Assembly: GCF_900176515.1 (NCBI RefSeq) | Contig: NZ_FWXV01000010.1 | Location: 1-64,000 of the forward strand | Direction of reading: 5' to 3' | DNA from: Kibdelosporangium aridum | GTDB taxonomy: Bacteria; Actinomycetota; Actinomycetes; Mycobacteriales; Pseudonocardiaceae | DNA: 64,000 nucleotides | Shown: positions 61,092 to 64,000 of the stretch, one piece after another | Position numbering within the stretch: the first letter of the stretch is position 1 | How the letters are laid out: each line of letters opens with the position of its first letter | Made by a program: the position numbers and the translations under genes | Notes under the pieces: model-generated | The model's database searches: none | What the model was told of the DNA's origin: nothing | What the model saw: only the letters and a program-made list of their open reading frames with translations

Positions 61092-62369
61092 ATGCGCAAA
61101 CGAATAGTCATGCTGGCGACAATGGCGGCGGTGGTCGCCACCACGCTGTTCGGCGTGCCACTCGGCGTGTTCGTCGCCCGGTACTACTGGGACGACGAAC
61201 GCACCGAACTCGAGCGGGTCGCCACCGCGGCAGCCCTGGCCGTAGCCAACGATTTGTCCGGTTCGCCCCGGTTGCCGGTGGTGCCCACCGACACCACCAT
61301 CGGCCTCTACACCCCCACCGGCGAACTGCGCGCAGGCAGCGGCCCGATCCTGGCGGATCGCGCGGTGCGACGCGCCACCAGCGGCGAGATCGAGGAGACA
61401 GACGCGGAGGACACCATCGTGGTGGCGATTCCGATCATGGACGAAGGCCGCCTGCTGGGTGTCATGCGAGCGATGAAGTCGCACAAGTCAGCCACGATCC
61501 GCACGGCGTTCACCTTGCTGACCATGCTCGGAAGCGCGGTGCTCGCGGTCGCCCTGACGTGGTTGCTGGCCCGCCGCATGGCCGCCCGGCTCGCCCGCCC
61601 GCTGGAAGACTTGTCGGCGACAGCGAAGGTGTTGGGAGAAGGCGACTTCACGGTCCGAACGGGGCGCAGCGGCGTTCCTGAGATCGACTCGGTGGGAACA
61701 ACGTTGAACACCACGGCACAGCGCATCGGGGAAACCCTGGACCGGGAACGGGCCTTCTCCGCGAACGCCTCGCACCAGTTGCGGACACCGATCGCCGGGT
61801 TGCGGCTGCAGCTGGAGGGAGCGCTTGAGTCCCCGGGCGACCCACGGCCCGCCATCAGCAAGGGCATCGCCGCCGTCGACCGTCTGGAGAGGACAGTCAA
61901 CGATCTGCTGACGCTGACCCGGGACTTGAACTCCACGCCAGTGGCGGATCTGGGTGCGCTGCTTGACGACGTCGAGACAACCTGGCGGGAGCCGTTGGCC
62001 TCGTCGGGGCGTTCCCTGGAGATCAACGTGCACGGAGCTCCCGCACCCCGGGCGGCCGAGGCCGGCGTCCGGCAGATCTTGAACGTCCTGGTGGACAACG
62101 CATACACCCACGGCTCAGGCACAGTGCGGGTGAGTGCCCGGGACGCCGGCGGCGCACTGGCCATCGATGTCTCCGATGAGGGCGCCGGTGTCCGGCCCGG
62201 CGTGGACGTCTTCACCAAACGCGTCAACGTCCACAACGGACACGGCATCGGCTTGGCGTTGGCACGCAGCCTGGCCGAGGCCGACGGCGGACGGCTCATG
62301 CACCGGGACGGCTCGACGTTTACGCTGCTGTTGCCGTCAGCAATGGAATCAGCTGATCATCCGCGGTGA
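61092..62369 (+). CDS. Sensor histidine kinase
   Basis: A 425-residue kinase: TM1 about 5-28, an extracytoplasmic domain of about 110 residues, TM2 about 142-162, HAMP (ARPLEDLSATAKVLGEGDFTVRTG), H box NASHQLRTPIAG, N box LNVLVDNAYTHG, G boxes DEGAGV and GHGIGLALA. It pairs with the upstream regulator. The stimulus is unknown. The 3' end overlaps the convergent phosphatase-fold gene by 50 bp. Confidence 0.92.
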   Translation: MRKRIVMLATMAAVVATTLFGVPLGVFVARYYWDDERTELERVATAAALAVANDLSGSPRLPVVPTDTTIGLYTPTGELRAGSGPILADRAVRRATSGEIEETDAEDTIVVAIPIMDEGRLLGVMRAMKSHKSATIRTAFTLLTMLGSAVLAVALTWLLARRMAARLARPLEDLSATAKVLGEGDFTVRTGRSGVPEIDSVGTTLNTTAQRIGETLDRERAFSANASHQLRTPIAGLRLQLEGALESPGDPRPAISKGIAAVDRLERTVNDLLTLTRDLNSTPVADLGALLDDVETTWREPLASSGRSLEINVHGAPAPRAAEAGVRQILNVLVDNAYTHGSGTVRVSARDAGGALAIDVSDEGAGVRPGVDVFTKRVNVHNGHGIGLALARSLAEADGGRLMHRDGSTFTLLLPSAMESADHPR

Positions 62370-63471
62370 GCGAGCCGTGCTGGCCGCTCAGCAACGACAA
62401 CCTTGGCTCCACTTTGGACCGAGTGATCACCGTACTGCCCTGTGCCGCAACGACCAGGTCACCGATCCGGCCCCGCGCGTAGTCCGCCACGCTCGGCCCG
62501 AACCACCCGGCGGTGATGGCCTCGTCCCTGGTCAGCATCCAGGCACGATCGCCGACAAGCGAGCCCCACGCAGCCTGAACATCCAGTAGCGCACCAGGTT
62601 CGGTGTACACGTGCCGGACCCGCGGCTCACCGCCGAGCATCCGGACACCCTCGCGAAGTTCCGGTTTCACGTCGAAGTCGATGCGATCGTCGTCCCCGAT
62701 CGACACCATGCCGTGGTCAGCGGTGACGACAAGCATTCCGTCCGGCGGCAGTTCCTCGGCGATTGTCTCCGCCAGCCGATCGATCTGCCGCAACTGGAAC
62801 CGCCATGCCTTGCTGCCGGGCCCGAAGACGTGCCCGAGCAAGTCCAGTTCGGAGTGATACGCGTAGCAAAACGCCCGATCACCGGCCGACAACGCCTCGA
62901 TAGCGCTCGTGGCCAGGTCACCAAGCGCCAGCACGCCACCGAACTCGCCGCCGCGGAACGCCGCCCGGGTCAGGCCGCTGCCTTCGAAAACCCGTTGAGT
63001 CGCCAGTCGAACATGCACGCCGTCGTCCGACGCGCGTTGAAACAACGTTTCCACCGGCTGGAACTCCTCGGGCACGTACTTCTCCCGGAAGTCCTCGTTG
63101 CGCCCGGCGCCGTGTAATCCCCAGCTCAACGCGTTGATCAGTTCGTCGTCCGAGGCGGCGAAGGAATATCCGACGATGCCATGGGTGCCGGAAGGCACGC
63201 CTGTGCCGATCGTGGTCAGGCTGGTCGCCGTTGTCGCCGGGAAACCGGCGGTGATCTCGTTGCCCGCCAGGCTGTTGAGGAACGGCGCGTCCTTGGGATG
63301 AGCCTTCAGCTGCGGCCAGCCGAGTCCGTCGACCAGTAGCAGGCAGACCTTTCTCGCCGCAGGCAACGGCACCGTCGCGGACAGGCCGGGCACGCCGAGG
63401 CCCGCCATGATCGACGGGACCACGTCGGACAGTGCGCCCGCGCCGTAGTTCGGTACCAAAGGCGACGCCAT
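62320..63471 (-). CDS. Alkaline phosphatase-fold nucleotide pyrophosphatase/phosphodiesterase
   Basis: A 383-residue NPP-like protein: metal Asp in VCLLLVDGLGW, nucleophile Thr in FPATTATSLTTIGTGVPSGTHGIVGY, ELDLLGHVFGPGS and VVTADHGMV giving Asp/His ligands, and GQHGSL near the end. Similar proteins hydrolyse phosphodiester or pyrophosphate bonds. There is no signal peptide, so it is probably cytoplasmic. It lies 9 bases after the ligase gene on the same strand. Confidence 0.88.
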   Translation of the reverse strand: MASPLVPNYGAGALSDVVPSIMAGLGVPGLSATVPLPAARKVCLLLVDGLGWPQLKAHPKDAPFLNSLAGNEITAGFPATTATSLTTIGTGVPSGTHGIVGYSFAASDDELINALSWGLHGAGRNEDFREKYVPEEFQPVETLFQRASDDGVHVRLATQRVFEGSGLTRAAFRGGEFGGVLALGDLATSAIEALSAGDRAFCYAYHSELDLLGHVFGPGSKAWRFQLRQIDRLAETIAEELPPDGMLVVTADHGMVSIGDDDRIDFDVKPELREGVRMLGGEPRVRHVYTEPGALLDVQAAWGSLVGDRAWMLTRDEAITAGWFGPSVADYARGRIGDLVVAAQGSTVITRSKVEPRLSLLSGQHGSLTADDQLIPLLTATAA

Positions 63472-63480
63472 GATCCCAAC

Positions 63481-64000
63481 TTAGCCGAACAGCATCTTCA
63501 ATTCAGCCGGAGCGACCTGTTCAAGCTGCGCGTACGTGCAGGATTGGGGCGTGCGGTCCGGGCGGAAGCGCACCAGGCGGCTGCCGTGCCGGAAACGCCA
63601 GCCTTGAAGGTGCTCATAACGGACTTCCGCCACCCATTCACACCGCAGCGGTTCCCATGACAGGTCTTTGCCAACTGCCCAGCGGCTGTACCCGATGCTG
63701 GGTGTGTCCGCCTCGACCCATTGCCGCCACGGGTGGTCCTCCAGCGCGTTCTCCCGCAGCGGCGCGAGCTCGGTCACCAGCTCACGACGGCGTGCCGCGG
63801 TGAAACTCGTGGCCACGCCCACAGGCCGCAACACGCCCTCTTCGTCGAACAGGCCGAGCAGCAGAGATCCCACGGACTCGCCGTCCTTGTGCCACCGGAA
63901 ACCCGCGACGACACAATCGGCTGTCCGCTGGTGCTTCACCTTCCACATCACACGCTTGTCCGGCTCGTACGGCTGGTCGGTCGGTTTGACCATCACACCG
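63481..64000 (-). CDS. ATP-dependent DNA ligase, C-terminal part (5' end outside the window)
   Basis: The frame enters at the window edge and reads GVMVKPTDQPYEP, which is nucleotidyltransferase motif V, then VMWKVKHQRTADCVVAGFRWHKDGES (motif Va and start of the OB fold) and a C-terminal OB domain ending ELKMLFG. The adenylation Lys is outside the window. This layout matches LigC-type ligases of actinobacterial end-joining or repair, without primase or nuclease domains visible here. Confidence 0.85.
   Translation of the reverse strand, partial: GVMVKPTDQPYEPDKRVMWKVKHQRTADCVVAGFRWHKDGESVGSLLLGLFDEEGVLRPVGVATSFTAARRRELVTELAPLRENALEDHPWRQWVEADTPSIGYSRWAVGKDLSWEPLRCEWVAEVRYEHLQGWRFRHGSRLVRFRPDRTPQSCTYAQLEQVAPAELKMLFG

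Overview
The window is high-GC, gene-dense actinomycete chromosome. Evidence includes GTG starts, GTGA/ATGA stop-start overlaps, three SARP-type regulators, a four-gene conservon (cvnABCD), several TTA leucine codons and several genes that look leaderless. The mix of regulators and secreted hydrolases, and the frequent 9-mer CCACAGTGG or its complement, would fit a filamentous member of the Pseudonocardiaceae. That family assignment is an inference. I see no rRNA, tRNA, CRISPR array, intact insertion sequence or prophage.

Left part (1-16 kb). The window opens inside a secreted-looking repeat protein with 80-residue tandem units that are almost identical as DNA. Next come a cyclase-like protein, a DUF1479 dioxygenase divergent from a ROK regulator, and an orphan FtsX/MacB-type permease behind a perfect 19-bp operator. 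A large AfsR-like SARP, a drug:proton antiporter and a small P-loop kinase follow. Two paralogous secreted ScyD/ScyE beta-propellers flank an SDR oxidoreductase and a YjbR protein.

16-27 kb. This stretch has cobF, a GH18 chitinase, a sialidase-fold Asp-box protein and a DUF4429-SHOCT protein. A three-subunit molybdenum hydroxylase of the PaoABC/YagTSR type is followed by its own TetR-family gene, and a 45-bp interrupted palindrome lies in front of the operon. Upstream of that is a PEP-utilising dikinase resembling rifampin phosphotransferase.

27-38 kb. A single-direction block holds a small unknown gene, a NitT/TauT-type ABC transporter (lipoprotein, permease, ATPase), a conservon whose histidine kinase carries a NIT (nitrate/nitrite-sensing) type domain, then a second large SARP. 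The gap between the ATPase and cvnA is short, so transporter and sensor are probably one transcription unit. This is the most system-like locus in the window.

38-47 kb. A compact DnrI-like SARP, a cytochrome P450 and an MFS exporter form a small group. An ECF42-type sigma factor with its DGPF/YciI partner is divergent from an NTF2-like and a VOC protein. Then come a CoA-binding protein, a UvrA-like drug-resistance ATPase under a clear operator, and an NlpC/P60 cell-wall hydrolase with an intrinsic terminator.

47-64 kb. This part has an AroE-like dehydrogenase, an internally deleted alpha/beta hydrolase, a resolvase-fold protein without the catalytic serine motif, and a thioesterase. A CseA-CseB-CseC-like envelope-stress set stands divergent from a polysaccharide deacetylase, an LCP ligase and a DUF6542 protein. 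Remnants of an HxlR regulator and an oxidoreductase precede a CsoR-type operator and copZ. The rest is a MarR/amidohydrolase pair with nested palindromes, a membrane-glycosyltransferase fusion, a DUF998 protein, a second two-component system, an alkaline-phosphatase-fold hydrolase and the 3' end of an ATP-dependent DNA ligase.
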